The notes under the pieces were generated by a model. That model was not told where the DNA came from and ran no database searches. It was given only the letters and a program-made list of their open reading frames with translations. The position numbers were made by a program, and so were the translations under genes. From Calvatia gigantea (Eukaryota > Basidiomycota > Agaricomycetes > Agaricales > Lycoperdaceae), in NCBI GenBank assembly GCA_025093985.1, contig JACAAK010000004.1, positions 1,178,001 to 1,242,000 of the forward strand: DNA of 64,000 bases, in the 5' to 3' direction. Positions within the stretch are counted from its first letter, which is position 1. Each line of letters opens with the position of its first letter. Shown here in pieces: positions 19,015 through 32,029 of this stretch.

Positions 19015-21106
19015 TCAAGTCGAGGAGACGCTCTGATTTCGCATGATCTGAGTGAACATCTGGGCGGCGGCTTCTCCGACTCCGAGATTAGCCCACTGGA
19101 ATATGTGACGATTCGGATCATCGGCTTCTAAGGAATTGCATGGACTTTAAACCTTACCTTGTAAGCAGGAACTTCGTGTCCAGCTCCGAAGAACCGGATG
19201 AAAGAGAATGTACCGGCATTTTTGAACAAACCGGCGGGTTGACCACGAACAGTGAAGTTTGAAAAAACTTGAGCTTTGAATATCGAGGTGAACTGAGTGT
19301 TCAGGGCGCCAGTCAAAGCTTCGATGCCCGGGAAGTTCAAGATATAGTCCTGAAGTCGAGGAATGAGCTACGATGATACACCCATACACAAAGAGGACTT
19401 ACCGCATCACCGACATAGACAATCGTTCTGACCTACAAAGAGAGAATCTTCGTCAACGAAAACTCTACGACGTGAATATGGTGCACTTACGCCGGCGTTG
19501 ATTACAGTCTCCAAGTCTGGCCTTGAGTTGTGCATCCAGTCACCTGCGAAACTATGGAGGTTCCAAGGGTTCGGATTTAGGGACAGCGACTCACCTGTGG
19601 ACGCAAAGTTGTTGAACACAGTGCCACTACTCTCTCGCCAAGTCGTCTCAGCTCCAATGGCTGAAGCAACAGAATTTAGGTAATTGGTGATTGCAGGAGG
19701 ATATGGATCAGGATCCCTGGCTAAAACATAGTAGACCTGGCGTAAATGAGCCATCGAATAATCACAAAGATACAGACCTATGCTAACTGGGTACTTACAT
19801 CCCAAACCCCGGCCAGCGGTGACAAGATACGGTCGTTGCAGAACTCCTGGGCTGCTGAACAAACAGAGTTCGAGCCTGTGTTGTAGCAGTTGGTGATCTG
19901 CGTGCGAACTCGAGTCAGTGACTATCCTGGCTGGCGGATTTTGATCCTTGCCTGATCTCGGCAGCCACCAGTGGACTCCCAATCCCTGGTTGCTCGTGAA
20001 ATGGTATTTGACGACACCAGGGAGTGGTATGGATTGTTTGCTGCGTAGGCGAGATAACCAGGATATTGCACAAGAGGATCCTGAGTGTATTTGTCATGCC
20101 AGATACGAAAAACGGGGTCAGGTTTTAAACATACAGTGAGGCCATCGCCAACGCCGAGAACTTTGAGGTTTAATTTGGCGCCCTGGACGGTACCCTGGTC
20201 AATGGCGGTATTTTGAGCCAAGAAATGCCTAGATGAAGTCAGAAAAGTTTTGTTCCCTTGGTGATAAACTCACGCGGCGAATGTCGGTCCATAATGTCCG
20301 CCATATCTGTGGTTGTGGCGATTGAGTTGGCAGTACAAATGGCAAGACACGTACACCCACGATTCTGTCCAGATCGCCAAATTGTTCTGTTGGTATTTAG
20401 CGAAGCGTGGGTCGGCCAGAAATATTTGCATGAAAGTCCAGACGTCGGCCGCCGCTTGCTGGGAAGTTCCAACTTTAGTGTCTCCATGCGAGAAACCAAC
20501 TCCGACAGGTTGGTCAATGAACAACAAATTCGCCTCGTTGTTCCACGAGAAAGGGTTGAGTGTTACAGAGCGGCTGTCATTGGTGATACGGCAGGGCCCG
20601 AGCTCCTGGAGTAAACCAATCATACTAGAACTTCCAGGCTGGAGGTGTGATAGTGAGAGCGGCCCTCAGAAGGCAAAGGTCGACATACTCCACCATTGAA
20701 CCAGAGGGCCAGTGGAGCGTTGTCTGGATCCTTTCGGGACTCAAAGAACCAGAACCTAGGACAGAGAATCAGCAGATCTGAGGTCCTCAGGGGGGGCGAT
20801 GCGTACCAAATACTCTCTGTTGAGGTCAAGTCGCCATACCCAGATACCTGGTTTACACCAGGCGTAGTTTCTTGCGTACGTGTCAGAGAGGTTGATATCC
20901 ATAAAGGAAAACTGCTCACCGCAAATACCAGAATTCTCCTTGAAGCGGAGCTTTCCAGGAGTTGTTGCTACCGCACTGAGGAGAGTTGGTTTGACTGTGT
21001 CAGTCACAGGCCCAACTCCTCCAATAACCCCATTCACGACGGGAATCTGTCCCGCATCAACGAGAGTAGGAAGGAAAAGTAAGAAAGAGAACCAAATGGA
21101 CCTCAT
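19015..21106 (-). CDS. Secreted serine carboxypeptidase (peptidase family S10, carboxypeptidase S1-like)
   Basis: The enzyme removes C-terminal residues from peptides, typically at acid pH, outside the cell or in the vacuole. The first exon begins with a clear signal peptide (MRSIWFSFLLFLPTLVDAG). Exons joined across introns give the S10 landmarks in order: FWFFESRKDP, the oxyanion block NGGPGSSS (intron between the glycines), IDQPVGVGFSHG, the nucleophile Ser in ESYGGHYGP (an intron splits the Ser codon), the Asp in VYVGDAD (intron just after) and the His in FGAGHEVPAYK. The last exon reads WANLGVGEAAAQMF and stops at 19017-19015. The ATG at 21106 was chosen because the upstream in-frame codon is TTG. 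At least eight introns fit GT-AG. It is probably intact and stands alone, next to the transposon nest. Confidence 0.92.
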
Positions 21107-21143
21107 ACTCAATCTGGTAGGGTCAAGACAGGGTTGCTAGGAG

Positions 21144-21150
21144 CTTTATA
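21144..21150 (-). promoter_or_regulatory. TATA box of the carboxypeptidase gene
   Basis: The minus strand reads TATAAAG about 38 bases upstream of the ATG at 21106. That spacing implies a very short 5' leader, common for secreted fungal enzymes. Confidence 0.5.
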
Positions 21151-23595
21151 TGCCGTGGAACGGGGCAATCCCGGAGGCGGGGGCATCATAGGTGGCAGTG
21201 GTCAGGTGTATCGAACATATCAGGCTTGTTGGGGCTACCGACGTTGAAGTATGGGAACTTTTCAAGCATCGAAGAACATCACCCACGCGGTTTCAATGTT
21301 TCGTTTCTATTATTGAAGAGCTCAATGGGCAAGTAACATGCACAAGAGGTGGTCTTACGAACCACGATCACCGTAGAAACCCGGGTCAAATACTCCATGT
21401 GAAATCAGGATATCGGCTCTCTTGAGATAAGGCTCGCTTTGCGTGGCTCTTCGCACTTGAGATGAGGTAGCGCCTGTCTCTAAAAATAGATTAGCTATAA
21501 TTACTTGAACGCGATGTTGTAGTCATACGATGAGAGAAAATCCTGACGATAACAGAGATATCGTGTGGGAGTTCCCTCATTAAGCGAACAAGGATCATCT
21601 TCCGGCTCACACGTTTTGGGAGTCACCATTTGTCTCGATCCGAGCTGGAGTTATAGCCCTGGCATGTGGTACGACAGGTGGTGACTGTGAATGAACGGAC
21701 GCCGATAAGAGTTCTGGTACTGAGTTCGTCTCTTTGTCGAGGTAGCCTGTCGCTGACAGAACCCAAAGTAGTTGGAGCTCTTGTTTGATCACTAGGCGTG
21801 CGGTAGTAAGTGTGCATGTCAGGATCGGTTCCGAGCACTTACTAAAGACGGAAGTAGGAAGAAACCCAGATTATAACTCTTTGGGGATTGAACACCAATT
21901 CATACCCCATAATAAAAATAAAATCTCCTTTGCAAGACGGATAGCCCCCACCAGTCGTGAGTATCGAGCGTAACCGAGGGAAGAAGCGGTGCTTGCTCAC
22001 TGGTGGTGAAGCTTAAGGCTCGGGTTCAAACTCGGCATCTCGACAGGAATAATGAGCAAGGAAGTGAGTTTATATTCACCTTGAGTTTTTTATGCTCATC
22101 AAGTGCGGCAGCATTACAGAGAGGTTGTGGCAAGACGGAAGTCGCCGTGGGAACGGAGAGAAGGACTGATATTGAGGCAGATGCCAGATGGCATGAGCAC
22201 ACGAGCTGACAATACTTTCAAGCCAAGAACCACGTTCTTCGTTGAAAGAAACTGGAAGTCCTCAAGGCCATTACCTCTGTGTTCTTAGTAAAATTGACGA
22301 CGTGGTTTACCGTCCGGATTGGGTGTATGATTTGTCGAGACTATCCAAGTTTGGGGGCTATTCAAATCTCGGTCACAACGAAGCAACCGACAGCTTGCGG
22401 GGTGAAAATCGAAATAGGGATCAACAGCACAATCTCTTCGTCCGGCAGCTATCATTGGACTTTTCCTCCGGACGTGCTCTCCAATTTCATTCGGGATGAT
22501 TGTCTAATATACTTCCACTCAACTTTCTCTCCGGACATCCTGCCATCCAGATGACTCACTGGGCTTCCTTCAGCCGGTAGTACACCTTTTAAAAGCAACA
22601 ACTCTAACCTTTATCGACCAATATTGGGGAATTATCACCGACGACCGATTCTTTCCAAGATGTCTCGGATGTTGACTTCAACGGCAATCTAACTTTTATG
22701 TCTTCTGTCGACCTCTTCCACTCAACCCTCGCTTAAAAATGGAGTCTTTGGGACTAGGTCGAACTTCTTCTGCCCTTCCAGTAGAATGACTTAAACTTGA
22801 CCACCTCCATAGCCAAGCCGGGGTCGAGTTTCCCAAACCTTATTTTGTCCAAGAAGTGAAAGGAGATCCATGCAGGGAGGGATCCATGGATGACCAGGAC
22901 CCAAGGGCTCACCCCAAAGCCTGTCTGATTGTTTTCCTACTGTGACGGCCACATGACATGGTACGTATGCAATGGATTCAGTCGAGAAATCCGCCGATAG
23001 ACCTGCCCCCCACAGTCCTTGCATCATCTGACTACGCCCAGGAAGCACTGAGTACTAAACTTCACGCAAATTGCCTATAGTCACTATGAGAGCATTTTAT
23101 GATGGAATCACACCCTCGGAACCTTCGCTGGGTTAACGGTTTCGGGGATCGGGGGGAAGTAGCTTTCAATGATTCGCTTCTCCTTTTCTGTGGAGCCGGT
23201 TTCGCTGAGATCCTAGTGGACATGATCTACTTTTCATGATGCGGTTAGCTTCTGCGGGAATGTCCCAGGTGGATTACATGAATTGGTTCCGTCCAGTTCA
23301 ATATCACACTTGTCGCTTAACGATGTTTTTGAAAGTACCAAGTCATATCCTACATATTAGGTTGGTATCCAAGGTGGACTATGAACTATGAAGAACCAAG
23401 ATGATGTGAACTAAAGCGTAGGGTGAAGTGGCCAATTATAATACAACTCAATATGAACAATGCGTTGTAGGTATCCTAAGACTTGGTTGAGCAGAGTCTC
23501 GTGTGCATTTTGTGAACATGAAGGATGATGAACAGAACTAGGAGAACATGTAGCAATCGCGCTGGTCAGAGAAAGGACAACAGACACACTTTCCA
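21151..23595. other. Intergenic, 2.4 kb, nothing identified
   Basis: The region upstream of the carboxypeptidase and downstream of the JmjC gene contains only short overlapping frames (up to about 90 codons) without family resemblance. I saw no LTR, inverted repeat pair or tRNA. Promoter elements of the carboxypeptidase are likely in its left part. Confidence 0.5.
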
Positions 23596-26500
23596 TCAAC
23601 TCGCAAGAACGGATTCCCCAACGCCAGTACCACCAACACTAGGCGCAGCTTTCTTCTTCGCCTTCCCCTTCTTCTTTGCATTCACACCATCATCCTCTCC
23701 CCCGAGACCACTTCCATTCGCCTGACCGCTCCCAGACGAACCTTCCGAACGCGGCACGCCATTCTCGTAAATCCCACAACTCAACCACGCGAACCACATC
23801 ATACTCCTCAACTGCAACACATCTTCCTTCCACGCCAACCTCTGATTCAACTCCCTAAACTCCCTCGTCAACCCCTCGCACCTCCCAATATTCTCCACGC
23901 TCACAAAATCAATGGCCACCTTGACACAATCCGACAAGTTCGCCACCTGATGCGCACATCCTGCAGGGATGAATATCGCTTCGCCTGGACGTTGATATAC
24001 CCGGTACGACATCACGCCGAATTGCTCGTAGAGTTCTTTGCGGAGGACTTCATCGAGGTAGTGTTGTTGAGAATGGATGGGGTCGGTTACGGCGGATTGT
24101 TTAGGGAATTTTTGTCGGAGGAAGGCACGAATTTTGCTGCTATCGCAAGCGCGGAAGAGGTCCCAGGCCGCACAGCCTGGACTTCCGTCTGGACAGGGTT
24201 CAGTATACGTCATAATGTTCACTGCGTCTGCCATATCCATGTGTAGCTTCGTGGTTCCTTTACTCCCTTGACTAAGATTCGACGCGAGGGCGTTGTACAT
24301 CTTCGGTCCCAAATCTGGTGCGATCGTGTTCGAAGGGAAATGCGATCCAACGTTCCCTACACCATCTCGTCGGACATAATCAGGCGCTGGAACAGCCTCG
24401 CTAAAGTCCTTATACAACTCCGGAAACGCCGCCTTGAAATCCGTCGATGGAGGCCAATCCTTCAATTTCCAACATTCAGTCCTTCCCTCGTATTTCCCGA
24501 ACATGTCAAAGAACTGCCCGACTGTCACGCGTTTATTTGAGTCCATTTGACATTCGATTATGAGACATGTTTGTTCGCCGTAATTCTTCACGAAATACTT
24601 CGGTGTCCACGCAATGTTGAAGTGTTCTAGACATCCGGTGACGACGATCGGGTCCCCTCGCTGCCAGATAGGCGCAAAAACGGAAATAGAATCCCCTGTG
24701 GTTACTTCAGCGTAGGTGTATCTTTTGGTTTCGTGGTACGGCACTGAAGCCGTAACGGATGGTAAGTTCGGGGGAACATACGCCGGCATGGCGGTCGTCA
24801 ATGCGTGGCGAGTAGTAGTAGTAGTAGTAGTAGTAGTGTTGGACGGCGATAGACCTTCTTTCCGTAGTGATGGTTCTCCAAGGGCTGCAGCGAGTGCGCT
24901 CGAATCGGGTGGTGGTGTGGGTATCCCGGTGCTTGAACTCCCGCTCGTAGACGCATTACTTGAACTTGAGCTAAGCTCCGGCATTCCGTTAGTATGCCCA
25001 TTAGGAGGGTCGAGTTCTTGAGACAAGCCATGTTCTTCCTCCTTTAACAGTCTCTCCATCTCCGGAATAGCCGCGTCCAACTCCTCCGCGAAGAACCTCG
25101 ACACAGGCGAAAAGTCTTTAGCCATATGCTCGTTTCTCCTTGTACAACTCAAGAAAAACGGGTTACTGTGTGCGTGTTTCTCCCTCCGAGCTTGTAATGC
25201 TGCTTGTTCTGCCTGATTTGCATTGGATTTATCCACCGTGAGTTCCTTCACTTGCGCAAAACACTCTGCACATGCTTCCCGGCCACACAGCCGACACATC
25301 CATGTGCAAGTGAACAAGGAAGTCATACACGTATCTGGGGTTGAGAATTCCTTCTTTTAGTACTGACGTAACCGGGTTGCACCAACCGCAACAAGATATC
25401 CCCACTCACCACATGTTGCTCTAACTTCACTCTCACGAGGTCGTCGAATCAGTTCCGGGAGTTGGATATGCTCTTGCTCTTTCTTGAGAATAGGTAATAA
25501 GGCCTTGGCAATACTCATCTAACAAAAAAAAAAAAAACAACACCCCCAAAAGCAAATCAGCGCAACCAGAAGTCCGCGCATATATGAACCAACGAACCTT
25601 CATCCTTTTCAAATGGGCGTCTCTCAACGGAACATTCCACCTTGTCGGATAAAGCATCTTCGGAGCATCCTGATATCTCCCCTCCACAAAACTAATACCC
25701 ACGATATCACGCTTCTTATCCTTAAGGAAAAACCGGATGCCCTGAAAACGGCATGTATCCCCCGCCCAGCGTCTAGTGCATGACACGCATCGCGGGAATT
25801 GTTCAGCGCGGTATCGGTTTGACATGCATCGTGCGAATTGGAGTTCGGGCTGGAGGGGGATGGCGTTTTCGGTTACGAGGCCGTTGATTTGGCCGTTGTC
25901 CCCTGTGACTACGCGCATGCGAGCTAAGGTAAGGTAGGTTTGAGGGGTAAGTTTATCGCACGTGCATGAGAAAAAAGAAGAGAGGATGGGGTTGGAAGGG
26001 TGTTATGAAGGGGGGGGGGGGGAGGGGCCACAAGCTAAGACAGTAATGAAACGGGAAGTGGATAAAATGGGCGGTGGGTTCCAAAAATAAAAAGGAGGGT
26101 GGGTGCCATAGTGGACGGAAGGTAGGACACATACCATTTGGGTAGTTTTCCTTTCCGTTTTCGCTTGGTACGGGAGCATATGACACAGTCGGCATCATTT
26201 GGACTAGAAGACAGGAAATCCCATCAGTTACGAACCTTCCGGTAAAAGAAAAGGCTGGGCAACGTGAAGGGGTTGGGAGGGGGGGAAGGAAAACCCGAGG
26301 GGGAATGGACCCCCGAAATGTCAGTGAAGTAATGATGAGGGTCACGCGGTTACACACGGATCGGCAAGCATGAGGGCAAGAAAAGTCAAGAGGCTCACCA
26401 TTCTGTGCTGCAATCTGTGCAGCTTTGCTGCGTTTCTCGGCACTATAGCCGCGCCTGGAAGGTCCTGGAAAAAAAGTTGACAAAGTTAGTTAATCACGTT

Positions 26501-27747
26501 GAAGTAGTACGTTTGTTGGGATCACAAAGAGGCGATAAGCGGAACGGCATGGGGTATGGGTATGTATGTATGTATGTACCTGTGGATGATGTCGTAGTAG
26601 TGCCTTCAGAGGCAGTAGTTTTGGCTTTCCCCTTTGCACGTTTGGATTGTGGTTCAAGCTGACCCGCCGAGTCCGCTTGTGATCGTTTGCGGATGTTGGA
26701 AGCGGAGACTTCTGGATCAGAATCTGTGTCGGGTCGAAGATGCAGGTGAGATGTGGTTGGCTCCTGTCCCTGCTGCGGCGATGCGTGAGTCTGAGGTATA
26801 TGTAAACCTCGGGAGTGATATTCAGTTGTGCCGGGATGGTGAGTATATTGCGACGGGGAAGGAAGACCAGAATGAGTTGGAGAGGCCAAGGGCTGTTGTT
26901 GTTGATGTTGTTGGGTATAGTGAGAAGAACCGACTTGGGGATGCATCAAGGGTGGTGGATAGTAGGATGTTGCAGGGGCAGTGCCGTACCGTACATCGTG
27001 CTGCTGCGAGTGGTGATCAGGGAGCGGCGCCTGTGAGTTGTGTGACTGTAGTTGTACACTTTCGCGTGCAGCAAGTCGAATGGAAGCCCGTTCGCTATTC
27101 TGCCAACCTGGGCATAGCAAAACACGGATCAGTTAAGGTAGAGCAGAAGGGACGAGAAGGGTAATGATTGACCATTTGGGTTGGATAAGGATGACTGCGT
27201 CGCGTAGGCAGAATTGTATGAATCTAGATCCATTCCGCGAGAGGAGAATGCGGTGCCAGGGTGAGGAGTGGAAGAAGAAGGGGAGTTGTGCGAGGGGTAA
27301 TCATTTGAAAGCGCTGGGGGGGACCAAAATTGTGAAACCGTAAGTAACCGATGAAGAAACGTGTGGTGAACAGCTACCTGAACATTCACCCGAGTACAAG
27401 GGGGGAGGAGGGTATTGGACGGGAGGGTTAGTGGAAGGTGGTGAGTGCGGCCAAGAGTTGTTGTGGCTGTGATTGTTGTTGTATGAATAATGGTAGTTGT
27501 GGGTGTTATCAAAGCGATGGGGAGAGGGCGGGGAATGGCGCATCATGCGAGGGGTGTGAGTATCGTGGTGGTAGATGTCTTGGGCGGGGAGGTAATGACG
27601 AGGGGGATCTGTAGACTTTGGTTCGATATTGTTATGTGGAATATCCCACGAGGCAGCTCTGAGGGAGTAGTTGTAGTCATGCTGTGGATTGAGAAGAGAA
27701 TTGATGGATGTTTTCTTGGAGGGATCGTTTGTGGTGGTTGTGTTCAT
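23596..27747 (-). CDS. JmjC-domain histone demethylase, KDM3-like
   Basis: It is predicted to be a nuclear Fe(II)/2-oxoglutarate dioxygenase acting on methylated histone lysine; KDM3-type enzymes remove H3K9me1/2. The N-terminal third is low-complexity, rich in His, Gln, Ser and Pro (YHHDTHTP, QQHQQQQP). Cys-rich zinc motifs follow: CVSCTRRWAGDTC, then CTWMCRLCGREACAEC. The JmjC domain in the last large exon carries the metal ligands H and D in TKLHMDMADAVN and the distal His in IPAGCAHQVANL, so catalysis should be possible. I join seven or eight exons (27747-27387, 27298-27170, 27110-26582, short exons near 26450 and 26190, 25925-25600, 25520-25397, 25330-23596) with good GT-AG sites, for about 1150 residues. 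The exact small exons are uncertain. A poly-Thr run is encoded by a (ACT)n repeat. The substrate is inferred. Confidence 0.8.
24811..24838 (-). repeat. (ACT)n trinucleotide repeat coding poly-Thr
   Basis: About nine AGT repeats on the plus strand give a run of Thr codons in the linker of the JmjC protein between the zinc region and the JmjC domain. It is likely to vary in length between strains. Confidence 0.85.
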
Positions 27748-30308
27748 TGAGGGGAGAGATGATGGGAGGGTGGTGAACCGGTGGAAGAGAAGTGTTAAGA
27801 CGATAAAGCTAATCCTCCTTTTCAGGCCCGGCATCCTCCACACGTGCCACCACCACCCCCCCTCCCTCTTCGCCAATTTCTCGTAAACTGACTTCTCGCC
27901 CAATGGAGTTCCATTGTCTTTTTATTGAACACATACATAATTATTCCGCACTAGTCTCTCTCCCTCCATCACTCACCCCGTAGCAACGCTCCTCGCAAAT
28001 CTCTCTTCCCACTTTTCTTTTCAATATTTTATCTCCGACGACACACTCAATTTTGATCTCTCCAATTTACTTCAACCCCCATTCGTTTAACCGGATCGAA
28101 TTCCCGACTATAGCCTTAGCCTTATTACTTAGTCCAACTTCTCCCCTTCCCATCCTCGACCCGGATATTATCTCCCAAAGCCTTTACTTATACTTGTGCA
28201 AGACAAACACGGTCAGGTGAATGCGATCCAAACGAGTGTGTTCCATGTTCCGTTTTTGTATGCTGTTGTGTGCACAAATAACCCCCCCATTGACATGACC
28301 ACCACTCAGATCTCAGACCCGAATTAGATCAAGAACCTAGATCTACCAATTAGGTCACCACTAGTTTAAGCGCCCCATGATTTCATAAGGGGGGGGACTA
28401 ACGTCTAGACTCCAATTCTGATTCAAATCCCCATCACCCAGGCGTCGCCGTTATCCCGTGTTCTCGCGTCAACATGCTGGTCTGTCGTGCGCCTGGACCT
28501 ACTGTTTGGCCCAACTTGTCGCTTGTCCTATCAGAAGATCCTCACAACACGAGGGGAATTTTCTACGAATGCCCCCCTCCCCCCCATCTCCCTGGAATCC
28601 TCAATGCTCACCCCCCCCCAACCCTCCCCCTCGGATATCCCACTCCTACACCCTGCATTAAGCTTTTAACCTCTTCTTGTTTTTGCCATATCACAATCTG
28701 CTGCCAACACCCCGCGTCGTGCTGGTCCATATGTTAAATGACTATGACGACACACACATCGTCGACGGTCGATCCGGCACTGGCGGTGTTTTGCACACAA
28801 GCCCCAAGCGGCCATGACCTCCCTCATGACTCACCCATGCAACATTACATACCCACGTACATGAAAGACACGCAGCTGCGCGGAGTGTTAATTTACAAAC
28901 GGGCACATTCCGAATCCGCGTTGGGGTCCAACAAGTCCACGCTTTTTCCCTACGCCTTTTCTGTCTCGGCAGCATTAAAGGCGTCCAACACCCCCAACCA
29001 CCCCCACCTCTCTAAACAGCTTTGCTTCGCTTCGAAAAGGTACTTAGTTTGCCACTCGAGTGGAACTTTCCGACTCTTGGCTCCTAGGTTCGCGAAACTC
29101 CATCCCTCTGCTTGGATCCCTGCAGGGCCCCATTGTATCTTAGCCTCTATGTGAGGATTTCATATTGCCCTTCGAAAGAGAGCCTGGTTGAGGCGAACAA
29201 AGGAACGGGGCTCGAGGCTTGAGGCATGCACGGGCCCTAATGGCAATTTCCGAGCCATGGCTCCAATCTCTCTTTCTCCATGATGCCAGCTCGGATATAC
29301 GGCCCTTCTAAGCTCTCTCTCTCTCTCTTCGAATTTTCATCCAGGTGATCATAAGTACGCTTCCACTGCCATATCATCACGGACAACAACTCTTTCTTTG
29401 GTTAGATCCAGGGATGGAGTATGTTTATGGATGTAGGGACCAATCAAAGACACAAACACACACACGATCGAAGGCTCGCGGATATATCTGAACTTGTCTT
29501 AGAATACGCAAATATGTCATCGACAGCATTGCTGCCGTGAGACCTTGTGTGTGTGTGTGTGAGAGAGAGATATTAATCCAGGGTCGAGGTAGATGTGAAG
29601 GAGATGGATGATGACGATGGATGACGCGGACGCTGTCTTTTTTTTTGAAGCGAGATCTCTCAACTAAGTAAATGAGACTCAAGAGGCCTGCAGGCGTTTC
29701 GCCATCTTGTGAGTATTTCCGTTTATACCCCTCGTCTGATGATGACCGTTTTCACTTATCAGCACCCCCCTTCCTTCCCTTCCCTTCCATCCAGCCCAAG
29801 TTGATACATATGAACTGCTCATATATTGGTTCCCAGTCCATATCGATTTGATTGGGCAAAGAACAAAGCGGTAAATGATATCGATTCTTCTAACACATTT
29901 GCTATGACGTTTTCCATCGTCGACTTTCCATCCACTGGCTCAAATTAAACCTTCTTAAATGGGCGGAAATTGTTTCACTAATCACTGGGGGTTGGTGGTG
30001 TAGGCGTGGATCAATCAGTTCCGCACGGGACTTCTTAAACGTCGAAATTATTAAACCAATCCCCATCCTGAGCCTCGATCTTGCCGGTGCGCGTCGGGTT
30101 TGTTGAGCTCTCTCCCTTACTCAGCTGACGTTTTTTTATGATTCATTTTTTCATTCATAAGTAAGGTCGTTTCATTTCGAGAGCTCCCATACCGGCTCCG
30201 TCCAGATGGGTTATCCCGCGAGGTGTGTTATCTTTTTTACATAAACTCGGCTAGGGGTGACTGGTGGTGACCCAACGATGTCATCGGTGGACCCTATGTG
30301 TTAACTGT
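27748..30308. other. Gene-poor region with simple repeats
   Basis: This is the upstream region of the JmjC gene followed by unassigned sequence. It holds C-rich tracts near 28560-28640 and a dinucleotide run (TG)n(AG)n at about 29547-29570. A 138-codon ATG frame at 28738-29154 has biased composition and no family match, so I do not call it. Confidence 0.5.
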
Positions 30309-30339
30309 TTATTGGACCCGTTGTTGAGGACCTTCCGCG

Positions 30340-31640
30340 TCCCATGAAATAAGGGTGTAGCGTGAAGCTTTTTGCGTTGTCCAGTACGGTGTCTGTGGTG
30401 GAGGCGACGGGTCAGCTCCGGATGTTATCCACAATTGTCGTACCAAGGGTCGGGCCCACGACTCACTGTCCCCGCGCTGATATTTGACACGGAATTTTTG
30501 TTCCCCCGCCTCTTCCATTTTGTGTTCCTCGCGGTTGACGCTGACGTTACGACTTTCACGGGAGCTGGCGTCGGTAAGCCGTAGGTTGCCGGCCATATAG
30601 AGCGGTACCCGCACAGTAAGTAATTCAGAAAACAATTCAACGAGACCCTTACTGACTCCGAATCATATGTATAGTCTGAACTTGGGTACATATTCGGGTC
30701 GGTATCGAGCGCGGGTAGATGATTGGCCAACTCAAATTGCTTGATCTCGCCAGCCCCCGTCAAATACATACTTACATAGTATTGACATGCAGAGTTTTAA
30801 CTCCAAGACATGATTAATGTCTGGGTGCAAGTGATGTTTCCGTGTTGGAGTGGGCAGAGGTGACGGGTCGACTCTTGAAGAGGTCACTTACTGGACCCAC
30901 GCTTCATGCCCAGCCTGAGACAGAATTGTTCCCCTCCACCCTCTTCCATTTTTGTTCTTCGCAGTTGACGCCCGGTGTGATGCTAAACCTAACCCTGGTG
31001 GGAGTTGGTGGGCCATGGGTTGCCAGCCAAATGGAGCGGTACGCCCCATACGTCGTGAGCAGCTCAGATATTGAATCCGAGTCATGTATCGAGGTGTTCG
31101 GCTCGGTACAGGTTGGGTACTCATTCACATACGGACCCGAAATCATTATCGAGCGCAGGCAGGTAATTGGTCAATCTAAATTGTTTGATCTTGCCAACCC
31201 TCGTCAACTGTGTTCGTGCGATCGACATACGGCGGCCGAATTTGGGTGAGGAGTCGGCTCGAAGAGGTTATTGTATCCACATTTGTAGGCGACGATTTGG
31301 ACCCCAACTCATGTCCACACTCCAATATTCGATACAGAAATTTCCCCTTCCATATCTTCCATTTTTGTTCCCTTGCTATTGGCGCTTCGTGTTAATGTCC
31401 TGGTGGGCCGCGGTTGCCGACCAGATGAAGTGGCACTCCCTCTCCAAGTGGGATGTAACTCATTAAACAATTCAACGGGAAACTGACCCCGAAATACATA
31501 GTCAAGCCTGGGTACTCGGGTCAACACAGGGCGGTGGTAGATGACCGGGTAACTCCAACTGCTGGATCTTACCAACTCCGATCGTCAAGCACACCGCACC
31601 AACCTGGGTGCGGTGGCTGAATTTTGACTCCAAGGCATGA
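30340..31640. repeat. Three degenerate ~420-bp tandem repeats
   Basis: The same ordered blocks recur three times. A block TTCCATTTTTGTTC...GTTGACGC or variant is at about 30516, 30947 and 31360. A block ATCGAGCGC...GATGATTGG...TTGATCT..CCA is at about 30696, 31145 and 31525. GGTTGCCGGCC..GGAGCGGTAC-type text lies between them. Spacing is about 430 and 410 bp. No coding frame is shared, so these look like old non-coding duplications. Confidence 0.7.
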
Positions 31641-32029
31641 TCAATGACAGCACATACCAATGGAGACGAGCATTCGACGGACGACTCGCTGCAATTGCCA
31701 CCATTCCTCTCTGTCACTGAAGCATTTTTGCAGGTACCATAATTCTGTAGACATAAAGAGCCTCTTGAGTCTACCATGCTGTTCTTCTCCTGATGTGTCT
31801 TGATTCGAGCGTAATTGAGTGTGTAGGACCGGTCCGTCTTTTGACGTGCATTCAAAGCTGCGAAATTGAGTTCAGAAACCCGGTCATGTTTTATTGACCG
31901 ATGATCGTTCAGGGGCGGGATTTATGCATACGAGAAAGCATGCACGATTCGGGACGTACGTATTGGACGGTTTCGTAAGGAGTTCAACGCGTGTGTCCTG
32001 TGTGGGCTGCGCTATTATTGCTTGCAAAG

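Noticed and set aside
28738..29154. 138-codon ATG frame in the gene-poor region
   Set aside because: No domain, no convincing introns and a composition like its surroundings; an equally long frame runs in overlap upstream. Not supported as a gene.
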